Shown piece after piece: positions 1 through 6,224 of a stretch of 15,542 nucleotides of DNA. Position 1 is the first letter of the stretch, and each line of letters starts with the position of its first letter. The DNA lies in NCBI GenBank assembly GCA_035761165.1, contig DASTRO010000034.1:1-15542 (forward strand), given 5' to 3'. The translations under genes and the position numbers were made by a program. The notes beneath the pieces are model-generated. The model was not told the DNA's origin. It did no database searches and saw only the letters and a program-made list of their open reading frames with translations. This DNA comes from CALCHX01 sp035761165 (GTDB taxonomy: Bacteria; Gemmatimonadota; Gemmatimonadetes; Gemmatimonadales; Gemmatimonadaceae).

Positions 1-13
1 ACCGTCTCATCCC

Positions 14-760
14 ATGCGCGACTCCCTCTCCCGTGCCACGCCGCGCCGCGGCTTCCTCGGCCGGCTGGCCGGCGCTGCCGCGGCCCTCGCCGGCGGCGGT
101 CTGCTGACGCGCGCCGACGCTGCGCATGCCGCGCCCGTCACCACGACGTCCGCCGCGCCGACGGGCGCCGCCTGGGACATGAGCTGGGTGGAGCGCGTGA
201 CGGGGGCGCACCGCCAGGTGTTCGACGCGCCCGAGATCGCCGACGGCACCGTGCTGCACCAGGCGCGCAGCTGGCTGGCCGGCTACGCCGAGGTGTACGG
301 GGCGAAGGACGCGGAGATGAGCGCGGTGCTCGTCATCCGCCACGCCGCCATCCCGATGGTGCTCGACGACGCGTTCTGGACGCGCTACGAGCTCGGCGAG
401 CGGCTGGCGAACCCCGACGGGGGCGGGGAGAAGGTGGTGCTGAAGGACCCGGCCACCGGCGCGCTCGCCCGCCGCAATCCCTTCCTCAGCGCGAACGTCA
501 GGCCGGGCGACCGCTACGCCGTCATCTGGCCCGACGGGGGGCTCGACGCGCTCATCGGGCGCGGCGCCATCGTGCTCGCCTGCAATCTCGCGCTGCGGCG
601 CGCCGTCTCGATCGTGGCGAAGGCGGACGAGGTGAGCGCCGAGGCAGCGCGGGCCACCGTGCTCGCGCACCTGGTGCCCGGCGTCGTCGTCATGCCCAAC
701 GGCATCTTCGCCGTGACGCGGGCGGAGGAGGCGGGCTGCCGGTACATCCGGGGGACGTGA
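14..760 (+). CDS. Tat-exported DsrE-like protein
   Basis: The 248-residue protein has a twin-arginine signal: R11-R12 followed by GFLG, then an Ala/Gly-rich hydrophobic stretch to about residue 40 ending in AHAA. It is therefore probably exported folded. The C-terminal half resembles the DsrE/DsrF-like sulfur-relay fold. Residues 179-200 read like the family's strand followed by a cysteine (C190, in VLACNLAL). Residues 219-247 (LVPGVVVMPNGIFAVTRAEE and the glycine-rich end) match the family's closing pattern of a 'pgv-vvp-G' strand and a final helix. DsrE proteins move or bind sulfur in the cytoplasm; exported relatives have no settled function. The ATG at 14 puts RR correctly at the N-terminus. 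Only 13 bases lie upstream and contain no in-frame stop, so the ribosome site and promoter are cut off. Assignment of family is by pattern; substrate unknown. Confidence 0.75.
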   Translation: MRDSLSRATPRRGFLGRLAGAAAALAGGGLLTRADAAHAAPVTTTSAAPTGAAWDMSWVERVTGAHRQVFDAPEIADGTVLHQARSWLAGYAEVYGAKDAEMSAVLVIRHAAIPMVLDDAFWTRYELGERLANPDGGGEKVVLKDPATGALARRNPFLSANVRPGDRYAVIWPDGGLDALIGRGAIVLACNLALRRAVSIVAKADEVSAEAARATVLAHLVPGVVVMPNGIFAVTRAEEAGCRYIRGT

Positions 761-1016
761 GGGCGGTCGGCGGCGAGGGAATGGCGACGGCGACGGCAAC
801 GGAACGACGGCGCGTGGCGAGCGGTGAGCCGCGAGCCGTGCGCTGCGAGCCGTGTGCTGCGAGCGCACGGCGCTCGGACCGTCTCTCCCTCGTGGCTGAC
901 CTGGGTGGTCGGGATGGTCCGAGCGTCGTCGCTCGTGGCTGGCAGCCGCGCAGCGGCCGGCTCGCCACGCGCCGCCATTCAGTTCCACTCCCCCGTCCCG
1001 CTAGTACGTTGCGTGC
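761..1016. other. Non-coding gap with 14-nt direct repeat
   Basis: No supportable gene lies here. The left part is a run of GGCGAC/GGCAAC-like hexamers (about 783-812). It is followed by two 14-nt direct copies at 831-844 and 845-858 (GCGAGCCGTGCGCT and GCGAGCCGTGTGCT) and a partial third to 863. The string at 921-940, GAGCGTCGTCGCTCGTGGCT, recurs in inverted orientation at 15519-15538 with one difference, so it belongs to a dispersed family. Open frames across this gap on both strands have low-complexity Arg/Ala-rich translations and are not genes. Confidence 0.6.
1002..1010 (+). promoter_or_regulatory. Possible -10 region of a leaderless transcript
   Basis: The AT-richer nonamer TAGTACGTT ends seven bases before the ATG at 1017. 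No Shine-Dalgarno sequence is visible in the bases between. If this is the -10 element, transcription would begin at or near the A of the start codon, giving a leaderless mRNA. No good -35 hexamer is visible (the best is TTCCAC at 983-988). Confidence 0.35.
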
Positions 1017-1424
1017 ATGCAGTCCTCCCTCATCGAATCTCCCGACGAGCATCACTGGGTGCTGCTCGACCACCGCGTGACGCAGCTCGCCGTGGACGCG
1101 ACCGCGCTGCGCCTCCAGTCCTGGTCGCTCGACGGCTCCACCGAGCTGCGCGTGGCCGCCCCGTTCACGCTGCGCAGCGCCGGCGGCGCCGAGCGGACGC
1201 TGGACCCGGTGGAGACGCTGACGCTCGGGCCGGCGCTGGCGCTGCTGCGGCGTCGGTTGGCCAGCGTCACCATCACGCGGGACGGCGAGCTGACGTGCGA
1301 CTTCGGCGACGGCGTCGCCCTCGTCGTCGCGCCGGACCGGCGCATCGACGCGTGGGAGCTGCAGGGCGGCGGCGCGCTGGAGGGGATGGCGTACCGCTGC
1401 CCGCCGGGGGGCGGGCTGTGGTGA
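1017..1424 (+). CDS. DUF6188-like hypothetical protein
   Basis: This is a small 135-residue soluble protein with no signal peptide or membrane segment. It is built as alternating short beta strands. The C-terminal part (residues 95-135) resembles the DUF6188 pattern: an 'F-G-DGV-L-V-PD' strand pair, then DAWEL (residues 111-115), and a Pro-Gly-Gly-rich end with a final Trp (PPGGGLW, 129-135). The function of that family is unknown, and nothing in the neighbours suggests one. The ATG at 1017 is the first start that gives the conserved N-terminus. There is no ribosome-binding site, which fits leaderless translation from the TAGTACGTT box just upstream. The gene stands alone, flanked on both sides by repeat-bearing gaps. 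Confidence is good that it is coding, moderate for the family. Confidence 0.65.
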   Translation: MQSSLIESPDEHHWVLLDHRVTQLAVDATALRLQSWSLDGSTELRVAAPFTLRSAGGAERTLDPVETLTLGPALALLRRRLASVTITRDGELTCDFGDGVALVVAPDRRIDAWELQGGGALEGMAYRCPPGGGLW

Positions 1425-1482
1425 GGACGGCCGGCGCTGGGCTCCAGGCATCGAGGCGCTTCACCGTCGTCGGGTGACATGG

Positions 1483-1613
1483 TGATCCCGCAGGGGCCCG
1501 CCGTCGGCGGGTGAGCGTCGGGACCTCCGCTCGCGGGCTGGTGGCCGGCCGCGCGGCAGGGACACGAGAGCCCGACACTCGCGACGGCTGCGCCGCCGCG
1601 TCGGCGGGATGAC
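1483..1613. repeat. 131-bp inverted-repeat element, copy 1
   Basis: This stretch aligns without any gap to 12681-12811. I count about 108 identical bases of 131 (about 82%). It keeps a short terminal inverted pair (ATCCCGC at 1485-1491 and GCGGGAT at 1604-1610) and the inner GTCGGGA / CCCGACACTCGC strings. The shared centre CGGCAGGGAC lies at about 1552-1562. This copy is the more decayed of the two because its arms no longer pair perfectly. It encodes nothing. It resembles a non-autonomous dispersed intergenic element of the REP/BIME or MITE type, but no transposase-related ends or target duplication are evident. Confidence 0.75.
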
Positions 1614-1680
1614 GACTCGTCACGTCACCGCCGGAAAGCACATCAAGGGAACTCCGCGCCGCACTCGAGCTCCTCGCACC

Positions 1681-1715
1681 CGGAACCTGGAACCCGGAAC
1701 CCGGAACCCGGAACT
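1681..1715. repeat. Heptamer tandem array (CGGAACC)x5
   Basis: Five consecutive 7-nt units: CGGAACC, TGGAACC, CGGAACC, CGGAACC, CGGAACT. The array lies about 30 bases upstream of the -35 box of the next gene. It is not in any supported reading frame. Confidence 0.9.
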
Positions 1716-1746
1716 AGGGCCTGGTGCCTCGTGCCTGCCGCCCGAC

Positions 1747-1775
1747 TTGCAACTCCCCGTCGCGGCCCGTATGTT
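1747..1775 (+). promoter_or_regulatory. Sigma-70-type promoter
   Basis: TTGCAA (1747-1752) and TATGTT (1770-1775) are separated by exactly 17 bases. The predicted start of transcription is near 1782. This leaves a leader of about 49 bases before the gene at 1831. Confidence 0.65.
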
Positions 1776-1830
1776 AGGCCCCGCGCGCTCCCTCCTGCGC
1801 GGCAGGCCCACGCCACTACAAGGAGCATCG

Positions 1831-2328
1831 ATGCACCGTCTGCTGGCCGGCGCTGTGCTCGTCGGCGTCCCGCTCTCCGCAGTCGCGCTGCCGTCCGTCC
1901 ATCCGGACTCCATGCTGCCCCCTCGGGCCCCGGCCCACGCGCCGGCAGCCCCGGCGACCCCCAGCGCCGCGATGGAGCAGTTCGCCGCGCGCTGGACGGC
2001 CGACGACCGCGTGGGGGTCACCGCGCTCCTCGCCGACTCCGTCGCGCTGCTCGGCCGCTCGCCGCTGGTGGGGCGCGAGGCGGTGCTGGGTTGGGCGCGG
2101 CAGCAGATGGCCTCGACCGGCGCGCTCCGCATCACGCGCGAGGCCGGCCATCGGCTGGGCGATCAGGCGTACGAGGTCGGCCGCTGGTCGCTGGAGCTCG
2201 CCGGCGCTGCGGGGGTCGAGCACGGCGGGCATCTCTTCCGCTTCCAGCGCCGGCGCGACGGGACGTGGAAGATCATCGAGATGTACATCATCAACGATCC
2301 CGCGGCGGCAGGCACGACCGGGCAGTGA
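1831..2328 (+). CDS. Exported SnoaL/DUF4440-like protein
   Basis: A 165-residue protein with an N-terminal signal peptide (MHRLLAGAVLVGVPLSAVAL). A Pro/Ala-rich linker follows to about residue 47, then one compact alpha+beta domain. The domain has the SnoaL/DUF4440 (NTF2-like) order: an opening helix with FAARWTADD (51-59), 'LLADSVALLG' (66-75), a helix starting GREAVLGWAR, and paired strands ending GTWKIIEMYI (144-153). NTF2-like pockets serve as isomerases, hydrolases or ligand binders; no specific activity can be read here. The start is fixed by AAGGAG at 1820-1825, five bases before the ATG; a longer frame opening at 1609 crosses the promoter and heptamer array and is rejected. The gene converges on the amidohydrolase, sharing a terminator hairpin. 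Confidence 0.8.
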   Translation: MHRLLAGAVLVGVPLSAVALPSVHPDSMLPPRAPAHAPAAPATPSAAMEQFAARWTADDRVGVTALLADSVALLGRSPLVGREAVLGWARQQMASTGALRITREAGHRLGDQAYEVGRWSLELAGAAGVEHGGHLFRFQRRRDGTWKIIEMYIINDPAAAGTTGQ

Positions 2329-2359
2329 GCCGGCGCTCCGAGCACGCCGCACGACCGCA

Positions 2360-2393
2360 GCGGGCCGGCACCCACTCAGGGATGCCGGCCCGC
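2360..2393. terminator. Bidirectional terminator hairpin
   Basis: A perfect 11-bp stem, GCGGGCCGGCA (2360-2370) pairing with TGCCGGCCCGC (2383-2393), encloses a 12-base loop. It lies between two convergent stop codons (2328 and 2426), where a shared terminator is expected. There is no clear T-run on either side, so termination by stem strength alone is inferred. Confidence 0.75.
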
Positions 2394-2425
2394 CGCGTCT
2401 CCTGGATGTCGGATCGGCGGGGCGC

Positions 2426-3721
2426 TCAGGTGCCGCCGCTGGCGAGGTAGTCCACCGCCAGTCCCACCAGCGTCTTCACCCCCGTCGGCAGCGCCGCCTC
2501 GTCCACCGTGAAGCGCGGCGAGTGGTTGGCCGCCACCGGCGCCGGGGCGTCCGGCGGGGTGACGCCGAGGAAGAGGAACATCCCCGGCACCCGCTTCTGG
2601 TAGAGCGCGAAGTCCTCGGCCGTCGTCGTCACCTGCGCGATGTCGACGTCGTCGGCCACGCGGCGCAGCGTCGGCGCCATGCGCTCGGTGAGCGCCGGGT
2701 CGTTGTAGGTGACGGGGTTGCCGATGTCGATCGTCACCTCCGCCGTCGCGCCGGCGCTCTCGGCGATGTTCTCGGCGATCCGCCGTACCCGCGCGTGGAT
2801 GTCCTTCTGCATCTCCTCGTCGAAGGCGCGGATCGTCCCCTCCATCACGACGCTGTCGGGGATGATGTTGAAGCGCGTGCCGCCGCGGATGAGGCCGATG
2901 GTGACGATGGCCGGGGCGAGGGTGACGTCGGTCTGCCGCGCGGTGATGGTCTGCAGCCCGGTGACGATCTGCGCCGCGGTGACGATCGGGTCCACGCCGC
3001 GCCAGGGCAGCGCGCCGTGCGTCTGCCGACCGCGCACGACGATCTTCAGGTTGTCGGAGCTGGCCATGATCCCGGCCGGCTTGTAGCGCAGCGCGCCGGT
3101 GGGGATGCCGCTGAAGACGTGCAGCCCGAAGATGGCGTCCACCTTCGGCTGGTCGAGCGCGCCCTCCTTCACCATCTGGCCGGCGCCGCCCGTCTCGCCC
3201 GCCGGCACGCCCTCCTCCGCCGGCTGGAAGAGGAAGACGACGGTGCCCGGCAGGTCGGCCTTCATCCCCGCCAGCACGGTGGCCGCGCCGAGGAGCATGG
3301 CGGTGTGCGCGTCGTGCCCGCAGGCGTGCATGACGCCCACCTCCTGCCCGTTGTACGTGCTCCGCACCGTCGAGCGGAACGGGACGTCCACCTCCTCGGT
3401 GACGGGGAGGGCGTCCATGTCGGCGCGCAGCGCGACCACGGGCCCCGGCTTGCCGCCGCGCAGCACGCCGACGACGCCGGTGTGCGCGACGCCGGTGCGC
3501 ACCTCGAGGCCGAGCGCCTTCAGCTGCTCGGCGACGAGGGCCGCGGTGCGCGTCTCACGGTTGGAGAGCTCGGGGTGCTGGTGGATGTCGCGGCGCCAGG
3601 CGATGACCCTGGGCATCACCGCGGCGACGGCGGCGTCGGCGCGGGCGGCGAGGGGGCCGCTCGGCTGCGCGGCGAGGGCGGCCGGGGCGGCGAGGAGGAG
3701 GGCGGGAAGGAGACGGCGCAT
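2426..3721 (-). CDS. Exported M20 family amidohydrolase
   Basis: This is a 431-residue zinc or cobalt amidohydrolase of the M20D type (N-acyl amino acid, hippurate or IAA-conjugate hydrolase group). A signal peptide covers residues 1-18 (MRRLLPALLLAAPAALAA), so the enzyme works outside the cytoplasm. Metal-site motifs are complete: HACGHDAH (C134, H136, with D137 and H139), PAEEG (E169, E170 as base and ligand), GLHVF (H201), and NHSP (H400). The dimerisation (lid) domain occupies about residues 222-335, with H235 in QTHG, as in active family members. HQHPELS (47-53) is the usual N-terminal signature. It cleaves an amide bond to release an amino acid; the exact substrate cannot be told. No convincing Shine-Dalgarno sequence precedes the ATG. 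A TACCTT box on the minus strand (complement of 3760-3765) is a weak -10 candidate. The length is full and no residue is missing. Confidence 0.9.
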   Translation of the reverse strand: MRRLLPALLLAAPAALAAQPSGPLAARADAAVAAVMPRVIAWRRDIHQHPELSNRETRTAALVAEQLKALGLEVRTGVAHTGVVGVLRGGKPGPVVALRADMDALPVTEEVDVPFRSTVRSTYNGQEVGVMHACGHDAHTAMLLGAATVLAGMKADLPGTVVFLFQPAEEGVPAGETGGAGQMVKEGALDQPKVDAIFGLHVFSGIPTGALRYKPAGIMASSDNLKIVVRGRQTHGALPWRGVDPIVTAAQIVTGLQTITARQTDVTLAPAIVTIGLIRGGTRFNIIPDSVVMEGTIRAFDEEMQKDIHARVRRIAENIAESAGATAEVTIDIGNPVTYNDPALTERMAPTLRRVADDVDIAQVTTTAEDFALYQKRVPGMFLFLGVTPPDAPAPVAANHSPRFTVDEAALPTGVKTLVGLAVDYLASGGT

Positions 3722-4165
3722 TGGGACGGGGGGTGGGGGCGGTGAGTGGGGCGATGAGGAAGGTACCGGATGGGGCAGGGGAGCGTCGAGCGATCAGCGG
3801 GGGAGCGGTCAGCGGCCGCGAGCTGCGCGACGGCGGCGCGCGACGGGTGGTGCAGGGCAGCCGCGACGAGAGGGGCGTCTGGCGTCTGGGGGCGTCTGGG
3901 GTGCAGCGTATGGCGGGCAGGGGATCGCGGTGGCGCGACAGCGCCCGGCGCGGGGCCCCCCCCGAATACCACGATGAGGGCGCACCACGCCCCGATCATC
4001 ACCGGAATCGCGCCGCCAGACGCCCCACGCTGCACGCCCCTGGACGCGAGACGCCAGACGCCAGACGCCAGACGCCCGGCTTTCGCCGTCGAGCGGCCTG
4101 CCCACGGCACCCGGCACTCCGCCCTCCCCTGTACGCTCCCCGCCCCTCGACGCTCGACCCTCCCC
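3722..4165. other. Divergent intergenic region, repeat-rich
   Basis: This gap of about 440 bases lies between two divergently transcribed exported hydrolases. It holds an AGCGGTCAGCGG-type string (3804-3815) shared with gaps at 9040-9051 and 15498-15506, and a large inverted repeat (3874-4076). Long open frames on both strands cover it, but their translations are Arg/Pro-rich and low-complexity. TGTACGCT at 4130-4137 is a weak -10 candidate for the phosphatase gene. No other gene is supportable. Confidence 0.65.
3874..4076. repeat. Long imperfect inverted repeat of heptamers
   Basis: The left arm (3874-3909) contains GGCGTCT three times (3874, 3881, 3891), then GGGG and TGCAGCGT (3902-3909). 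The right arm begins with ACGCTGCA (4027-4034), the exact complement of TGCAGCGT. It goes on through CGCCCC to four tandem AGACGCC units (4049-4076), which are complements of GGCGTCT. The loop between the arms is about 117 bases. An extra CCAGACGCC (4017-4025) gives an alternative pairing partner. Confidence 0.8.
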
Positions 4166-5716
4166 ATGTCCTCCTCCCGCCGCGACTTCCTCGCCCTATC
4201 CGCGCGCCTCTCCGGCCTCGTCGCCATCGGCGCCCTCCCCGCCGGCCGCGCCCTCGCCGCGCTGCGCACCGCCGCCTATCCCTTCACCCTCGGCATCGCC
4301 TCCGGCGACCCGCTCCCGGACGGCGTCGTGCTCTGGACGCGGTTGGCGCCCGAGCCGCTCGCGCCGGGCGGCGGCATGCCGCCCACGCCCGTCGGCGTGC
4401 GCTGGGAGGTGGCGCGCGACGAGCAGTTCCGGCAGGTCGTGCGGCGCGGCGAGGCGGCGGCGCGCCCCGAGCTCGCGCACGCCGTGCACGTCGAGGTGGA
4501 CGGGCTCGAGCCCGGGCGCGTCTACTGGTACCGCTTCATCAGTGGCGGCGAGGCCAGCCCCGTCGGGCGCACGCGCACCGCCCCCGCGCCCGGCGCGCGC
4601 GTCGACCGGCTCGACGTCGCCTTCACCTCCTGCCAGAACTACCAGAACGGCTTCTACACCGCCCACCGCCACCTCTCGGCCGAGGACGTCGCGCTCGTCG
4701 TCCACCTGGGCGACTACATCTACGAGAGCGGCGTGGACCCCAGGATGCCGCGGCAGCACGAGGGCCCCGAGGTGGCGACGCTCGACGCGTATCGCGCGCG
4801 TTACGCGCACTACAAGCTCGACCCCGACCTGCAGGCCGCGCACGCCGCCTTCCCGTGGATCGTCACCCCGGACGACCACGAGGTCTCGAACAACTACGCC
4901 GGCGTGCATCCCACGCCGCGCTACGCGCTCGACCCGACGCAGTTCCTGCAGCGGCGCGCCGCCGCCTACCAGGCCTACTACGAGCACGTCCCGCTGCGCC
5001 GCACCGCCGCGCCGCACGGGCCCGACGCGCAGCTCTACCGCCGCCTCGCCCTCGGCGGCCTGGCCACCGTTCACGTGCTCGACACGCGCCAGTACCGCAC
5101 CGACCAGCCGTGCGACGAGGGCACCGTGGTGGACTGCCCCGGCGCGCGCGACCCCAACGCCACCATCATGGGCGCCGCGCAGTCGCGCTGGCTGCAGGAG
5201 GGGCTCGCGGCGTCGACGGCGCGCTGGAACGTGCTCGCCAACCAGGTGCCCATCGCGCCGGTGGCGCGCCGCACGGAGCAAGGGCTGGCGCAGAGCATGG
5301 ACAAGTGGGCCGGCTACCTGCACGACCGCCAGCTGCTCACCGAGTTCCTGCGCGACCGGCGCATCGTGAACCCCGTCTTCGTGAGCGGCGACGTGCACGT
5401 CAACTGGCTGAGCGACGTGAAGGTGGACTACGAGGACCCGCGCGCCCCCGTGGTCGCCACGGAGTTCGTGGACACCTCCATCAGCTCCGGCGGCAACGGC
5501 TCGGACGGCGGCCGCTACGCCGAGCGGATGATGGCGGCCAACCCGCACGTGAAGTTCTACAACGGCCAGCGCGGCTACCTGCGCTGCGCCATCACGCCCG
5601 AGCGGTGGACGACGGACTATCGCGTCGTGCCGTACGTCGACCGGCCGGGAGCGCCGGTGAGCACGCGGGCGTCGTTCGTGGTGGAGGCGGGGCGGCCGGG
5701 GGCGGTGCCGGCGTAG
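4166..5716 (+). CDS. Tat-exported PhoD-like alkaline phosphatase
   Basis: A 516-residue phosphodiesterase/alkaline phosphatase of the PhoD family, which hydrolyses phosphate esters outside the cell using Fe/Ca or similar metals. The N-terminus MSSSRRDFLALSARL is a classic Tat signal (RR at 5-6), running to about residue 34. A PhoD N-terminal beta domain (about 37-145) precedes the metallophosphatase core. Core motifs are FTSCQNYQNGF (C156), GDYIYE (D183, Y186), PDDHEVSNNY (D236, D237, H238, N242) and SGDVHVNW (D409, H411), in family order, with EFVDTSISSGGNG after them. Length is normal. The start was chosen because the Tat motif begins here; longer frames run back through the inverted repeat. 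The ATG lacks a Shine-Dalgarno. The stop codon TAG is the first triplet of a dispersed repeat. Pho-box control cannot be shown. Confidence 0.92.
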   Translation: MSSSRRDFLALSARLSGLVAIGALPAGRALAALRTAAYPFTLGIASGDPLPDGVVLWTRLAPEPLAPGGGMPPTPVGVRWEVARDEQFRQVVRRGEAAARPELAHAVHVEVDGLEPGRVYWYRFISGGEASPVGRTRTAPAPGARVDRLDVAFTSCQNYQNGFYTAHRHLSAEDVALVVHLGDYIYESGVDPRMPRQHEGPEVATLDAYRARYAHYKLDPDLQAAHAAFPWIVTPDDHEVSNNYAGVHPTPRYALDPTQFLQRRAAAYQAYYEHVPLRRTAAPHGPDAQLYRRLALGGLATVHVLDTRQYRTDQPCDEGTVVDCPGARDPNATIMGAAQSRWLQEGLAASTARWNVLANQVPIAPVARRTEQGLAQSMDKWAGYLHDRQLLTEFLRDRRIVNPVFVSGDVHVNWLSDVKVDYEDPRAPVVATEFVDTSISSGGNGSDGGRYAERMMAANPHVKFYNGQRGYLRCAITPERWTTDYRVVPYVDRPGAPVSTRASFVVEAGRPGAVPA

Positions 5717-5805
5717 CGCTCCGTGCTCGGCGATCAGCGTTCAGCGGAACACCCGCCGACGAGCCGCTACTGGCCAGGCTGAGGCCGTCGCGCTGAGCGC
5801 TCGCC
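5714..5805. repeat. Stop-codon-anchored intergenic repeat, copy A
   Basis: This 92-bp stretch begins with the TAG stop codon of the phosphatase gene and ends just before the -35 box of the first padR. Its first 77 bases align without gaps to 9018-9094 (about 59 of 77 identical). Both copies end in CGCTGAG units followed by CGCTCGCC; this copy has a single CGCTGAG (5791-5797). Confidence 0.8.
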
Positions 5806-5807
5806 TC

Positions 5808-5836
5808 TTGACGCGGTCTCCGCCACGCCGCATTGT
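5808..5836 (+). promoter_or_regulatory. Promoter of first padR-ADOP module
   Basis: TTGACG (5808-5813) and CATTGT (5831-5836) are spaced by 17 bases. The -35 is strong and the -10 is weak. The predicted transcription start lies inside the adjoining palindrome. An alternative -10, GGCTATCT (5851-5858), would sit just downstream of the palindrome. Confidence 0.5.
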
Positions 5837-5851
5837 CTACAGAGTCTGTAG
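5837..5851. promoter_or_regulatory. Perfect palindromic operator for PadR
   Basis: CTACAGAGTCTGTAG is a perfect 7+1+7 inverted repeat. It lies directly after the -10 box and 18 bases before the padR start codon. This is where an autoregulating PadR repressor would bind. Binding is inferred from position and symmetry. Confidence 0.7.
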
Positions 5852-5869
5852 GCTATCTCTGGAGGCTCC

Positions 5870-6211
5870 ATGGCCGACGCCATGCCGCTGGTGAAGGGGA
5901 GGCTCGGCATCCTCGTGCTCAGGGCACTCTGCTGGAGCCCCACGCACGGCTTCGAGATCACCTCCCGGCTGGAGGGACGCTCCGGCGGCTCGCGCGGCGC
6001 GCAGGACAGCGCCCTCGATCCGGCGCTCCACCGCCTGGAGCCGCGCGGCCTGGCCGCCGCCGAGTGGGGAGTGACGGCCAACGATCGGCGCGCGCGCTAC
6101 TACCGGATCACCGACGCCGGCCGCGGCCACCTGGTCGAGCGCACGGCGCAGTGGGTGCGCTACGCCGAGACGGTCACCGGGATCCTCGCCGCAGCCTCCG
6201 ACCCGGCCTGA
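5870..6211 (+). CDS. PadR family transcriptional regulator
   Basis: A 113-residue winged-helix repressor of the small (PadR-s2) type. The N-terminal winged helix spans about residues 8-85, with the wing in NDRRARYYRITDAG (71-84). One C-terminal dimerisation helix follows (85-108). The family core LYPALHRLE is present as LDPALHRLE (49-57), and GTLDLLVL is altered to GRLGILVL (10-17), so this copy is unusual. TGGAGG ends four bases before the ATG, a short but usable spacing. The alternative ATG at 5882 would be 16 bases away and would cut the first helix. The permease gene follows after 13 bases, so the two are probably co-transcribed and the regulator controls its own operon through the palindrome at 5837-5851. 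The inducing ligand is unknown. Confidence 0.88.
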   Translation: MADAMPLVKGRLGILVLRALCWSPTHGFEITSRLEGRSGGSRGAQDSALDPALHRLEPRGLAAAEWGVTANDRRARYYRITDAGRGHLVERTAQWVRYAETVTGILAAASDPA

Positions 6212-6224
6212 GGGGGGGCAGCCC

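Larger units (their letters stand above)
1425..1830. other. Non-coding gap with repeat element and promoter
   Basis: This gap of about 400 bases has no gene of its own. It holds a 131-bp inverted-repeat element (1483-1613), a five-unit heptamer array (1681-1715), and the promoter and ribosome site of the following gene (1747-1825). An open frame runs through it from 1609 into the downstream gene, but its translation is low-complexity and it precedes the promoter, so it is not part of the protein. Confidence 0.7.

Noticed and set aside
1609..1830. N-terminal extension of the SnoaL-like protein
   Set aside because: It spans the promoter and heptamer array, while AAGGAG five bases before the ATG at 1831 gives a signal peptide start.
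3616..4269. Minus-strand open frame with a hydrophobic stretch (MIGAWCALIVVF) inside the divergent gap
   Set aside because: It overlaps the starts of two solid genes, is otherwise Arg/Pro-rich low complexity, and the inverted heptamer repeat accounts for the sequence.
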